From Myxococcaceae bacterium JPH2 (GTDB taxonomy: Bacteria; Myxococcota; Myxococcia; Myxococcales; Myxococcaceae): a stretch of 64,000 nucleotides of DNA. Made by a program: the position numbers and the translations under genes. A model generated the notes under the pieces. That model was not told where the DNA came from, searched no databases, and saw only the letters and a list, made by a program, of their open reading frames with translations. Where the stretch lies: assembly GCA_016458225.1 (NCBI GenBank), contig JAEMGR010000003.1, positions 124,001 to 188,000 of the forward strand, given 5' to 3'. Positions 37,665-45,858 of the stretch are shown piece by piece. Positions within the stretch are counted from its first letter, which is position 1; each line of letters opens with the position of its first letter.

Positions 37665-39608
37665 ATGGCCCAAGCGGCAGGCGAGTTGGAGGTCGTCATG
37701 GACGCCGCCGTGGACCCGCTGGTGGTGTGCGACGCGGACGAGCGCATCGTCCATGTGAACACGGCCACGGAGCGCCTGCTCGGTTGGAGCCGCGCGCGGC
37801 TGTTGGGCCAGCCGGTGTCGGAGCTGTTCCCTGTCCGGCTGCGGACGTTCGCCGGGCACAGCCTGACGCGCTACCTGCTGTCGCGGCGCGCCGCGCTCGG
37901 AGGGAGGCCCATCCGGGTCTTCGCGCGGCGCGAGGACGGCGTGGAGGTGCTGGTGGAGCTGACCGTGGGCACGGCGGGCGCGGGAGAGCACACGCGCATC
38001 GCGCTCACCTTCCGTCGCCTGCACGAGGTCATCGACACGCTGGACGACCCGGTGGAGAAAGGGCTGCCCGCCCTGGCGCGGCACCTGGACGACCGGGCGA
38101 GGGACCGGCTGTACCGGCTGCTGGTGGAGAACGCCCCGCTCGGCATCTTCCACTTCGACCGCACGCCGGTGGTCACCGCGTGCAACACGCGCTTCGTGGA
38201 CATCCTCGGCTCCTCGAAGCGGATCCTCGTGGGGCTCAACCTGCTCACGCTGCGCGACGACCGGATGATGCAGGCGGTGCGCGAGACGCTGAGGGGCCAC
38301 GCCTCGGACTTCGAGGGGGACTACGTCGCGGTCACCAGTGGCAAGGTGACGCCCGTGCGGGTGCGCTTCGCGCCGTGCTACGCGGAGGACGGCACGACGG
38401 TGGAGGGCGGCGTGGGGCTGGTGGAGGACATCAGCGAGCACCGCCACACCGAGGCGGAGCGCGAGCGCCACCTGGCCCAGCTCGACATGCTCTTCCACAG
38501 CGCGCCCATCGGGCTGGGGTTCGTGGACATGAACCTGCGCTACGCGCGCCTCAACGACGTGCTGGCCCACATCAACGGCGTGCCCGCCGAGAAGCATCTG
38601 GGGCGCCGTCCCCATGAAGTGCTCGGTCCGGCGGGCGGGCCCCTCGAGCGGATGATTCGCCAGGTGATGGCGACGGGCGAGCCCGCGGTGAAGCGCGAGG
38701 TGCGCACCGACGTGGACCTGGGCGCGCCGGGGCCGCGCCGCTACCTGGCGGGCAGCTTCTACCCCGTGCGCGCGCCGGATGGACGCATGCTCGGCGTGGG
38801 CATCCTGGTGGAGGACATCAGCGAGCGCCGCCGCGCGGAAGAGGAGCGCAACCGGCTCTACCGCGAGGCCCAGGAAGCCATCCGCGTGCGCGACGACTTC
38901 CTGTCCATCGCGAGCCACGAGCTGAAGACGCCGCTCACCCCGCTGAGCCTCCGGCTGGAGACCCTGGAGCGGAAGCTGGAGCGGGGCGAGGCCGTGGACG
39001 CGTCCGTGCTGCACCGCGCGCGGCGACAGCTGCTGCGGCTGACGGGGCTCATCAACGACTTGTTGGACGCCTCACGCATCGAGGCCGGGCGGCTGGCGCT
39101 GCACCCGGAGCCCACGCGCTTCGACACGTTGGTGGAGAACGGCGTGCGCGCGATGGAGGCCCAGCGCGACGACCACCTCATCACCTTCGAACATCCGCGC
39201 GAGCCCGTGCGGGTCCATGGCGACTCGTACCGCTTGGAGCAGGTGGTGACGAACCTGTTGGAGAACGCGCTGAAGTACAGCCCGGACGGCGGCACCATCC
39301 GCGTGGCGCTGACGGTGCGCGGGGACGTGGCGCTGTTGTCGGTGACGGACCCGGGCATCGGGATTCCGCCGGACCAGCAGGCGCTCCTGTTCGACCGCTA
39401 CTTCCGCGCGCGCAATGTCTCCGCGCGCTCCTATGGGGGCCTGGGGCTGGGGCTGTACATCAGCCGCGACATCGTCGAGCGACATGGCGGTCGCATCTGG
39501 GTGGAGAGCGAGGTGGGTCACGGCTCCACCTTCTACGTGGCGCTGCCGCTGCTGCCCGTCGCGCACGCGTCGCCGGACACTCCGCAGGCGGGCCCTCCGC
39601 CGCACTGA
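37665..39608 (+). CDS. PAS-domain sensor histidine kinase
   Basis: A 647-aa cytoplasmic kinase. ATG 37665 follows GGGGAGAG at a good distance; the GTG at 37608 would have its ribosome site too close. Three PAS domains lie at about residues 9-119, 150-258 and 270-388, each of the last two ending in a VEDISE(H/R)R linker. The HisKA domain has the phospho-acceptor His at about 418 (IASHELKTPLTPL). The HATPase has N, G1 and G2 boxes (NLLENALKYS; DPGIGIPP; GGLGLGLYI). No transmembrane helix is present, so it senses a cytoplasmic signal. No response regulator gene is adjacent. Confidence 0.93.
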   Translation: MAQAAGELEVVMDAAVDPLVVCDADERIVHVNTATERLLGWSRARLLGQPVSELFPVRLRTFAGHSLTRYLLSRRAALGGRPIRVFARREDGVEVLVELTVGTAGAGEHTRIALTFRRLHEVIDTLDDPVEKGLPALARHLDDRARDRLYRLLVENAPLGIFHFDRTPVVTACNTRFVDILGSSKRILVGLNLLTLRDDRMMQAVRETLRGHASDFEGDYVAVTSGKVTPVRVRFAPCYAEDGTTVEGGVGLVEDISEHRHTEAERERHLAQLDMLFHSAPIGLGFVDMNLRYARLNDVLAHINGVPAEKHLGRRPHEVLGPAGGPLERMIRQVMATGEPAVKREVRTDVDLGAPGPRRYLAGSFYPVRAPDGRMLGVGILVEDISERRRAEEERNRLYREAQEAIRVRDDFLSIASHELKTPLTPLSLRLETLERKLERGEAVDASVLHRARRQLLRLTGLINDLLDASRIEAGRLALHPEPTRFDTLVENGVRAMEAQRDDHLITFEHPREPVRVHGDSYRLEQVVTNLLENALKYSPDGGTIRVALTVRGDVALLSVTDPGIGIPPDQQALLFDRYFRARNVSARSYGGLGLGLYISRDIVERHGGRIWVESEVGHGSTFYVALPLLPVAHASPDTPQAGPPPH

Positions 39609-39749
39609 AGCGAGCGCAGGGGCGTTTCGAAAGAACTTCAGCCCGAGGTGTTGGGCGGTGGCCACGCCACCCAGGGGAGCGACAGGAATCACACGCCCCC
39701 GGGCATGGCACGCGGGCTGCTGTCGGAGTCAGGCGGGAGGATGCAAGCC

Positions 39750-39917
39750 ATGACGACGGACACGCCCGCGCTGACGCGTGACAAGGAAGGATGGATCGTC
39801 CGTGTGAAGTTGGGAGGACGGGTGCAGGAGGTTCGCTGCACCACCGAGAGCCAGGCCCGCTACGTCGCGGCGATGTTCGCCCTGCACGCCGCCCGGCCTC
39901 CCACGCTGCGCAATTGA
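39750..39917 (+). CDS. 55-aa protein of unknown function
   Basis: A small ORF with a clear GGGAGG site nine bases before ATG 39750 (start MTTDTPALTRDKEGWIVRVKLGGR). Its sequence has the codon use of its neighbours and a charged, beta-like composition: KEGWIVRVKLGGRVQEVRCTTESQARYVAAMFA. No signal peptide or domain is recognised. It lies 141 bases after the histidine kinase and may be in the same transcript. Coding status is likely but not certain. Confidence 0.55.
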   Translation: MTTDTPALTRDKEGWIVRVKLGGRVQEVRCTTESQARYVAAMFALHAARPPTLRN

Positions 39918-39918
39918 T

Positions 39919-40572
39919 TCACCACCCGTTCTTCTGGCCGTACTCCTGCGCCTCGGACATGAACTTGTGGGTGGACGCGGACATCGTCCACACGAAGTTG
40001 GCGCGGAGCAGGTCCGGGTCATTGATGCCCGGAGTCGGCTTGGGCGGAATCGGCACCTCGGCCTGGACGAAGACCGCCGTGCCGCCACCGCCGTTGCCCT
40101 GGGCGTTGGGCAGGTTGGACAGCTCCGTGCGGATGGTGGAGAGGAACGTGGCCAGCTCCGTCGTCCGCACGCCCGTGAGGTAGAAGAACGCCTGCAGGTT
40201 CTGCACGTCGAAGCCGTACGCGATGAACTGGGACTTGTCCGTGGGGTGGCGGTACACGGAGACGTAGGCGCTGCGCACCGTCACGGGGATGAACGGCGTG
40301 CCCGCGGGCCAGTTGGCGACCTTGGTCGTCGCCGTGGGCAGCGTGGGCAGGGTGGGCACGGAGGTGACGACGCAGTTCGTCCCCGCGTCCGAGGTCCCCG
40401 CGTCCACGCCGGCGTCCGTCGCCGGCAGGAAGATGATGGGCGGCAGCGTGGTGATGGTGGACTGCTGAGACACCTGCGCGGGCGCATCCGACGGCGGGAC
40501 CTCTCCGGCCTCCAGGCCGCAGGCCACCCACGCGAACGCCGAGCACACTCCGAGCACGAAGGCTCGCTTCAT
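39919..40572 (-). CDS. Lipoprotein with Asp-Ala-Gly linker, third gene of the sigma-CHAT locus
   Basis: A 217-aa lipoprotein starting at ATG 40572 with GGGGGAAG upstream. The signal ends in FAWVAC (Cys18). A linker with repeated (T/V)DAG follows at about residues 50-65. The remaining domain contains VTVRSAYVSVYRHPTDKSQFIAYGFDVQNLQAFFYLTG and a Gly-rich loop (NAQGNGGGGTAVF), and is not recognised. It starts 35 bases after the CHAT gene stop, so it is probably co-transcribed with the sigma factor and CHAT genes. It may be an outer-membrane-anchored partner or target. Confidence 0.75.
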   Translation of the reverse strand: MKRAFVLGVCSAFAWVACGLEAGEVPPSDAPAQVSQQSTITTLPPIIFLPATDAGVDAGTSDAGTNCVVTSVPTLPTLPTATTKVANWPAGTPFIPVTVRSAYVSVYRHPTDKSQFIAYGFDVQNLQAFFYLTGVRTTELATFLSTIRTELSNLPNAQGNGGGGTAVFVQAEVPIPPKPTPGINDPDLLRANFVWTMSASTHKFMSEAQEYGQKNGW

Positions 40573-40607
40573 GGCACTTCCCCCTCTGACTGGATGATGA
40601 GTTGTGA

Positions 40608-43600
40608 CTACTCGAAGACAACGACGGTCTGCACCCAACTTCCCGGGTTCCTCCCGAGAACTTCCATCCGCTCGCGCTTCACGGCGACCGAGGGAGACGC
40701 TCCCTCGCGCACGCGGCGGCGCACGGCTTCGAAGAACGCACCCGCCTCGGCGTCCGGGATGTCCGACGGCGACGCGATGACCGCGCGCGCGCCCGCCTCC
40801 AGGAACGCGACCGGCAAGCTCCACGGCTCATGCAGATACGGCGCGGTCTCGGCGGCCCGGCACGACGCCAGGATGACCACCGGCGCGCGCGACAAGTGCT
40901 GGCGGCGCACCTCGCCCGCGGTCAGCGCGTAGCGGCCATCCGCCTGCGCGGACAGCACGATGAGCGACGCATCCGAGATGCCCAGGTTCACCAGCCCGTG
41001 CGCGTGGATGTCGATTTCATCCGCGCCCGGCATCTCCGCCAGGACGCGCTCCGGCGTCGCGGCGGCGCCCGTCAGGTCCACGCGCGGCGCGGCGGGCTCG
41101 GTGCCCGGCAGCCACGCGGACAGCCGCGGCAGGCCCAGCCCCGCGGGCGCGTTCACGTCGCTGACCACCAGCCGCCGGGGCGCGCCCGAGGCCGCCACCG
41201 GGGGCCGAGCGTCCCCGCGCTGGTAGCTCCACGCGAAGTCGGAAGGCAGCAGCCCCGCCCGCCCATGCAAGGGATAGCGGGCAAAGACAGACACGTGCTC
41301 GCAGGGCCGCAGCGCGTCCAGCACCGGCGCGGACACGAGCGAGGGCACATCGAACGCGGGCGCGCTGCGGGTGGTGAGCGTGCCCACGGCCTCGCCCTTC
41401 GCGCCGCGCGCGGCCACCAGCATGCGCTCCTCGGCGATCTCCACGCCCAGCAGACACCGCGTGGGCGCCGCGCCGCCGGACTCGCGGGCGAACCAGTCCA
41501 GCGCCCCCGCGAAGTCTCCCGCGCGACCGGCCTCCAGGATGAGCAGGGAGTAGCTGGCGGCGCGCGCCTTCTGCGCACCGGTGTCCTCGCGCGGCAGCTT
41601 CTCCGCCGCCGCGATGAGGTCCTCCAACTGCCGCCGCCCCGCGACGCGGTCGTGCTCCAGCTCGGCGCGCGCGATGGCGTGGTCCACCATCAACAAGAGC
41701 CCGGGCCGCTTGCCGAGCCCCGGCTGCGTGCGCGCGGACGCCGCGAGCGCGCGCACGGCCTCCAGGTCTCCCGGCCGGGGCGCGACGCGCGACAGGTCCG
41801 CGAGGACCAGCGGACTCAAGGCCGAGCGCGGCGCGCCGCAGTCCGGCACCGCGCCCAGCTCGGTCCGCGCGGCGTCGAAGCGCAGCTCGGAGGACTCCAG
41901 CATCGCGAGCGTCTCGTGCAGGAAGACCTGGGCGGCGCAGACGTCCGGCTGGCGCAGCGCGGACTCGCGAAGGTAGGCGCGCGTGAGCGCGAACGCGTCG
42001 CGGAAGCGGGCGATCTGCCCCAGGTGCTGGAGGAACTGCGTCTCCTGCTCGGGGTCGTTCGAGGCGCGCGCTCGCTCCAGGCCGCGCAGCGCGTGCTCGC
42101 GGGCCTCCACCAGCCGGTGCTGCGACGTGTACAGGTACGTGAGCACCGACTCCAGCTCGCCGCAGCGCGCGTCCAGCTTGCGCAGCTCACAGGCGGGCAG
42201 GGCCTTCAGCAGCATCGCCTCCGCGCTGGCCATCTCGCCGGCCGTCAGCTTCGCCTGCGCGCGCTGCAGCTCCGCGTTGACCTGGAACCACGGGTCGCCC
42301 ACCGCGTCCGCCGCCCGAGCGTAGTCATCCAGCTCCGCGGGCAGCCGGCCCAGCAGCGCGAGCGCGCCGAGCAGGATGTCGGAGTCGCCCGAGGCCCGCA
42401 GCGCCCGCACGAACGCATCCGCGCCCGTCATGTCGAACGCGCCCGTCAGCACCTGGGCGAACGACGTCGCCAGTGGACCTCGGCGCGCGAAGTCCCGCTT
42501 CTGCGTCCGCTCGATGTAGCGGGCCAGCACGTCTCCGCCGTAGTGCGCGTCCAGCTCCCGCGCCTCGGGGAGCAGCGCCCGCACGCGCTCGGCGGTGGGC
42601 GCGGTCCAGGCCGCCAGGTACAAGTACTTGCGCGCGAGCGCCGGCGCCTCGCGCACCAGGGTCGCGGGCAGCGGCGTTCCATCCGCCACCAGCGTCTTGT
42701 TCGCCGTCCACGCCAGGTTCCAGTGGTCCTGCCGGGACTTCGTCTGGCGCCGCACCGCCTCGGCGCGCTCGCGCGCCTCCTGGCTCCAGCCGGGCTCGTT
42801 CAGCGCGGCCACCTGCTCGAAGCCCTCGGCCGCGAGCAGGTCCAGCCCCAGCTCGCGCAACACGAGGCTGCGGTTCCACATCGCCGCCGCGTGCCGAGGC
42901 TCCTTCGCGAGCACGCCCTCCAGCAGCACGAGCGCGTCCTCCAAGTCTCCGCGCTGCAACGCCACCACGGCCCGGTCGCTGTCCACGTCCGGCGAGGACG
43001 GCGCGCGCTTCAGGTCCTCCCGCGCCTGCTCCACTTCGCCGCGCAGCAGGTGCCCCGTGCCCAACCCGTGCAGGTCCCCCGCGGCCTCCAGCTTCGCCAG
43101 CGCCTGGAGCGGCACCAGCTCGCGAGGACGCTCGTCACCCGAGCGCTTCACGCCATAGGGCCGATACCCGCTCGCCCCGGACCAGCTCAGCCGAGCCTCC
43201 AGCGAGCGCGTGGGCGCCAGGGCCAGCGCCTCCGGCCCCACCACCTGCTCCGAGCCATCCGACGTGGGCGAGCGGAACAACGCCAGCGTCAGCGCGGCCG
43301 TCAGCGAACCGCTCAGCGCGACCGCCGCCACCCAGCGACGGCGCCCGCTCCACGCCGGACGGAAGGCGCGGGTGGGCTTCGCCTCGCGGGGAACCTGGGC
43401 GGGAGGCGGCGCGGGGGATTCCGTGTCGCGCGGCGGCGGAACGACGCGCAGCGGACGGGCCTCCTCCTCGGCGCGGATCGCCTCGCCCGCGGACTTGAGC
43501 TCCAGGATGACGTCCAGCTCATCCATGCAGCGCTCGCAAGTGACCAGGTGCTCACGGAAGGACGCGGCCTCCTCCGGCGACAGCTCGTCATCGGCGAACA

Positions 43601-43655
43601 GGTGCACCTGGTCGTGGATGTCCAGCATGTCGAGGTCACGCTCGGAGTCGCTCAT
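40608..43655 (-). CDS. Membrane anti-sigma-like protein fused to a CHAT protease domain
   Basis: A 1015-aa single polypeptide with this order: a zinc-binding anti-sigma domain (residues 18-50, HLVTCERC with His36, Cys40, Cys43), a Pro-rich linker, one membrane helix (about 108-127, WVAAVALSGSLTAALTLALF), then about 650 residues of helical TPR-like repeats, and a C-terminal CHAT domain (about 800-1015). The CHAT catalytic pair is visible: His886 in IDIHAHG and Cys932 in ILASCRAAE. CHAT domains are caspase-like Cys proteases. The gene starts two bases after the ECF sigma stop. I infer that the N-terminus holds the sigma factor and that the protease and TPR part faces the periplasm, but the topology is unproven. 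Confidence 0.88.
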   Translation of the reverse strand: MSDSERDLDMLDIHDQVHLFADDELSPEEAASFREHLVTCERCMDELDVILELKSAGEAIRAEEEARPLRVVPPPRDTESPAPPPAQVPREAKPTRAFRPAWSGRRRWVAAVALSGSLTAALTLALFRSPTSDGSEQVVGPEALALAPTRSLEARLSWSGASGYRPYGVKRSGDERPRELVPLQALAKLEAAGDLHGLGTGHLLRGEVEQAREDLKRAPSSPDVDSDRAVVALQRGDLEDALVLLEGVLAKEPRHAAAMWNRSLVLRELGLDLLAAEGFEQVAALNEPGWSQEARERAEAVRRQTKSRQDHWNLAWTANKTLVADGTPLPATLVREAPALARKYLYLAAWTAPTAERVRALLPEARELDAHYGGDVLARYIERTQKRDFARRGPLATSFAQVLTGAFDMTGADAFVRALRASGDSDILLGALALLGRLPAELDDYARAADAVGDPWFQVNAELQRAQAKLTAGEMASAEAMLLKALPACELRKLDARCGELESVLTYLYTSQHRLVEAREHALRGLERARASNDPEQETQFLQHLGQIARFRDAFALTRAYLRESALRQPDVCAAQVFLHETLAMLESSELRFDAARTELGAVPDCGAPRSALSPLVLADLSRVAPRPGDLEAVRALAASARTQPGLGKRPGLLLMVDHAIARAELEHDRVAGRRQLEDLIAAAEKLPREDTGAQKARAASYSLLILEAGRAGDFAGALDWFARESGGAAPTRCLLGVEIAEERMLVAARGAKGEAVGTLTTRSAPAFDVPSLVSAPVLDALRPCEHVSVFARYPLHGRAGLLPSDFAWSYQRGDARPPVAASGAPRRLVVSDVNAPAGLGLPRLSAWLPGTEPAAPRVDLTGAAATPERVLAEMPGADEIDIHAHGLVNLGISDASLIVLSAQADGRYALTAGEVRRQHLSRAPVVILASCRAAETAPYLHEPWSLPVAFLEAGARAVIASPSDIPDAEAGAFFEAVRRRVREGASPSVAVKRERMEVLGRNPGSWVQTVVVFE

Positions 43656-43657
43656 GG

Positions 43658-44305
43658 CTACTCGGTCTCCGGAGGCTGGGGAGCCAACAGTTCCTTCATC
43701 TTGGTCCGCGCCCGGGCGAGGCGCGTTCCCACCGTGTTCTTGTTGAGACCCAGGTGGTCGGCAATCTCGATGTACGAGCGCCCTTCGATTTCCTTCATCC
43801 GGAACACCGTGCGGAACTCCTCAGGAATCTTCTCCAGCGCCTCGCGAACCTCGGCGGTGCCGAACTTCGCCCACAAGGGCTCGTCCTCGGGAGTCGGCGC
43901 GGCGACCACTTCCTGCACGTCCTCCGCGGACACCCCGGCCCGGCGCTCGCGCAGCTTGAGGCGGTGCCTGTCGAAGAAGAGGTTGCGCTGGACGCGCAGC
44001 AGCCAGGCGCGCGCGTCACTCTGCGTCTTCAATTGCTCGCGGTGACGCCAGGCGCGCTCGTAGGTGTCCTGGAGGATGTCGTTGACGTCCGAGGTGTTCC
44101 CGGCGAGCTGCATGCCCCGCGTGCGCAGCAGGGTCTCGTGCTGGCGAATGAAGGCGTCGAACCAGCGGCGGTCCTGCACTTCCGATGAAGGGGGCTCGCT
44201 CTCCACGCGGGGCACAGGCTGGCTGGTCGGTTCGGGAGCAGTCAAGCGCCGCGAACTCCGAACCGGGGGGAGCTGCCCCATCCACTCCAGCGCAAAAGTA
44301 TCCAT
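43658..44305 (-). CDS. ECF-type RNA polymerase sigma factor
   Basis: A 215-aa sigma-70 family protein. ATG 44305 has a GAGGACGGGG site upstream. Region 2 is seen in RGMQLAGNTSDVNDILQDTYERAWRHREQL with the following AWLLRVQRNLFFDRHR; region 4 is EEFRTVFRMKEIEGRSYIEIADHLGLNKNTVGTRLARARTKMKELL. A non-conserved 45-residue N-terminal extension precedes region 2. It is the first gene of the locus with the CHAT anti-sigma-like protein two bases downstream, which suggests cognate control. The signal and target genes are unknown. Confidence 0.93.
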   Translation of the reverse strand: MDTFALEWMGQLPPVRSSRRLTAPEPTSQPVPRVESEPPSSEVQDRRWFDAFIRQHETLLRTRGMQLAGNTSDVNDILQDTYERAWRHREQLKTQSDARAWLLRVQRNLFFDRHRLKLRERRAGVSAEDVQEVVAAPTPEDEPLWAKFGTAEVREALEKIPEEFRTVFRMKEIEGRSYIEIADHLGLNKNTVGTRLARARTKMKELLAPQPPETE

Positions 44306-44484
44306 GGCGTCCCCGTCCTCAGGCTCTTGCGGCGAGTCCACCGCTCCGCCCCGCTCCGCGCAGCCGCACCCACAACCCCGACGCGTGCATGTCTTCAGTC
44401 CCTCCCTGAACAAGCGGTCCGGCAGGGAAACGAAGCGTGTGGCCAATCTTCCCGGCGGAAATTTCGCGCGATTTCCTCTCGCGC

Positions 44485-45006
44485 TCAGGCGAGGCGGCGC
44501 GCGCGGTTCATGCCGAGGGCGCTGGTGAAGCCCACCCAGCCCAGGACGGGCGCCATCAACAGGGGGGCCCGGGGGTCCACCTGACGGGCGAAGACCGTGT
44601 AGGCCACCGCGCTGCCCAGCAGGAGCGCGCGCTCCACCACGACCGTGCGCGCGCGACGCGGACGCCCTGCGCCCCAGCGCCCACCGACGTAGAGACCGAG
44701 CTGGAGTCCCCACCCCATCAAGGCACGCGAGCGCGCCGGCCCCGCCGCCGAGCCCCACACGCGCCACGCCGACACGGCGAGCAGCGCGGACAACAGCGTC
44801 CCCGCGGCCCCGGACACGGCATCCCAAGGCCGTGATGCAGACCGCCCGAATCCGCCTCGCGAGGGCACAGGGGACGTCGCTCGAGAACCCAGGAGCGCGG
44901 CCCCCGCGGTCAGCGCCCCCATCACCCCCAGCGCCGCCGCCGACTCCCGGTTGAGCGTGGCATTGCGCTGAAGCCCCGCGGGCGTGCCCCATGCGGTCAG
45001 GTCCAT
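44485..45006 (-). CDS. TspO/MBR-like membrane protein
   Basis: A 173-aa protein with about five hydrophobic segments. ATG 45006 has GGGAGGA upstream. The segment ALMGWGLQLGLYVGGRWGAG and the end VDPRAPLLMAPVLGWVGFTSALGMNRARR resemble the later helices of TspO/MBR (tryptophan-rich sensory) proteins, though the usual Trp residues are reduced. TspO proteins bind tetrapyrroles and cholesterol-like lipids in the membrane. The match is moderate. It is divergent from the DUF924 gene and upstream of the sigma factor gene, 179 bases away. Confidence 0.6.
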   Translation of the reverse strand: MDLTAWGTPAGLQRNATLNRESAAALGVMGALTAGAALLGSRATSPVPSRGGFGRSASRPWDAVSGAAGTLLSALLAVSAWRVWGSAAGPARSRALMGWGLQLGLYVGGRWGAGRPRRARTVVVERALLLGSAVAYTVFARQVDPRAPLLMAPVLGWVGFTSALGMNRARRLA

Positions 45007-45122
45007 GTGTCGTCCTCCCAGAGCCCCATGGGGAATCTGGGCGTGCGACTCCCCCCGCGCCAGCCGCGCCCGCCCGCCAGTGTTACAAGAGACCATTCCC
45101 GTGCCACGCGGCGAGGCTGCGC

Positions 45123-45713
45123 ATGACGACTCCGGATGATGTCCTGGGCTTCTGGTTCGGCCAGCCCCCCGACCCCACGCGAAACCCCACCTGCGCGAGG
45201 CCCCGCGCCCTGTGGTTCCAACAGGACACGGCCTTTGACCAGGCGTGTCAGCGATTCCTCGACGCGCACACGCAGGCGGCGGCGGGGGACCTGCGGGATT
45301 GGGCCGACGAGCCACGCAGCGCCCTCGCGCTGGTGCTGCTGCTGGACCAGCTTCCGCGCAACCTCTTCCGCGGCACCGCGCGCGCCTTCGCCTCGGATGC
45401 GCGCGCCCGCGAGGTCGCCCGGCGCGCGCTGGCCCGAGGCCTGGACACCGTGCTGCCCCCGGTGTGGCGCTGGTTCATGTACCTGCCGTTCGAGCACAGC
45501 GAGGACGTGAACGACCAGCGGCTCTCGGTCTCCCTGTTCGAGCAGCTCGCCCTGGCGCGCGGCGTGGACAGCACCTCCGCAATTGAGTACGCGCGGCACC
45601 ACCGCGACATCATCGAGCGCTTCGGCCGCTTCCCCCACCGCAACGCGGTGCTGGGCCGCGAGTCCACCCCGGACGAGGTGGCCTTCCTCCAGGAGCCAGG
45701 CTCGTCGTTCTGA
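45123..45713 (+). CDS. DUF924 family protein
   Basis: A 196-aa soluble all-helical protein. It begins MTTPDDVLGFWFG, and has LVLLLDQLPRNLFRGTARAFASDARA and WRWFMYLPFEHSEDVNDQRLSVSLF, the conserved segments of the DUF924 family (TPR-like helical fold). It ends FGRFPHRNAVLGRESTPDEVAFLQEPGSSF, the conserved C-terminal motif. The biochemical role is unknown. It is divergent from the TspO-like gene (116 bases between starts). Confidence 0.9.
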   Translation: MTTPDDVLGFWFGQPPDPTRNPTCARPRALWFQQDTAFDQACQRFLDAHTQAAAGDLRDWADEPRSALALVLLLDQLPRNLFRGTARAFASDARAREVARRALARGLDTVLPPVWRWFMYLPFEHSEDVNDQRLSVSLFEQLALARGVDSTSAIEYARHHRDIIERFGRFPHRNAVLGRESTPDEVAFLQEPGSSF

Positions 45714-45858
45714 CGGAGGCGGGTGGGCCGCCTGGTCGCTCGGTCGGGCTGCGTCCGGCCGTGTGGGTCCACCTCATCGCGCGGAGACGACGCGGGGAGG
45801 ACTGCCGGGTGGCACGAGCGCTGGGGTAGCGTGCGCGCACCGTGCTCGCGGAGGGGAC

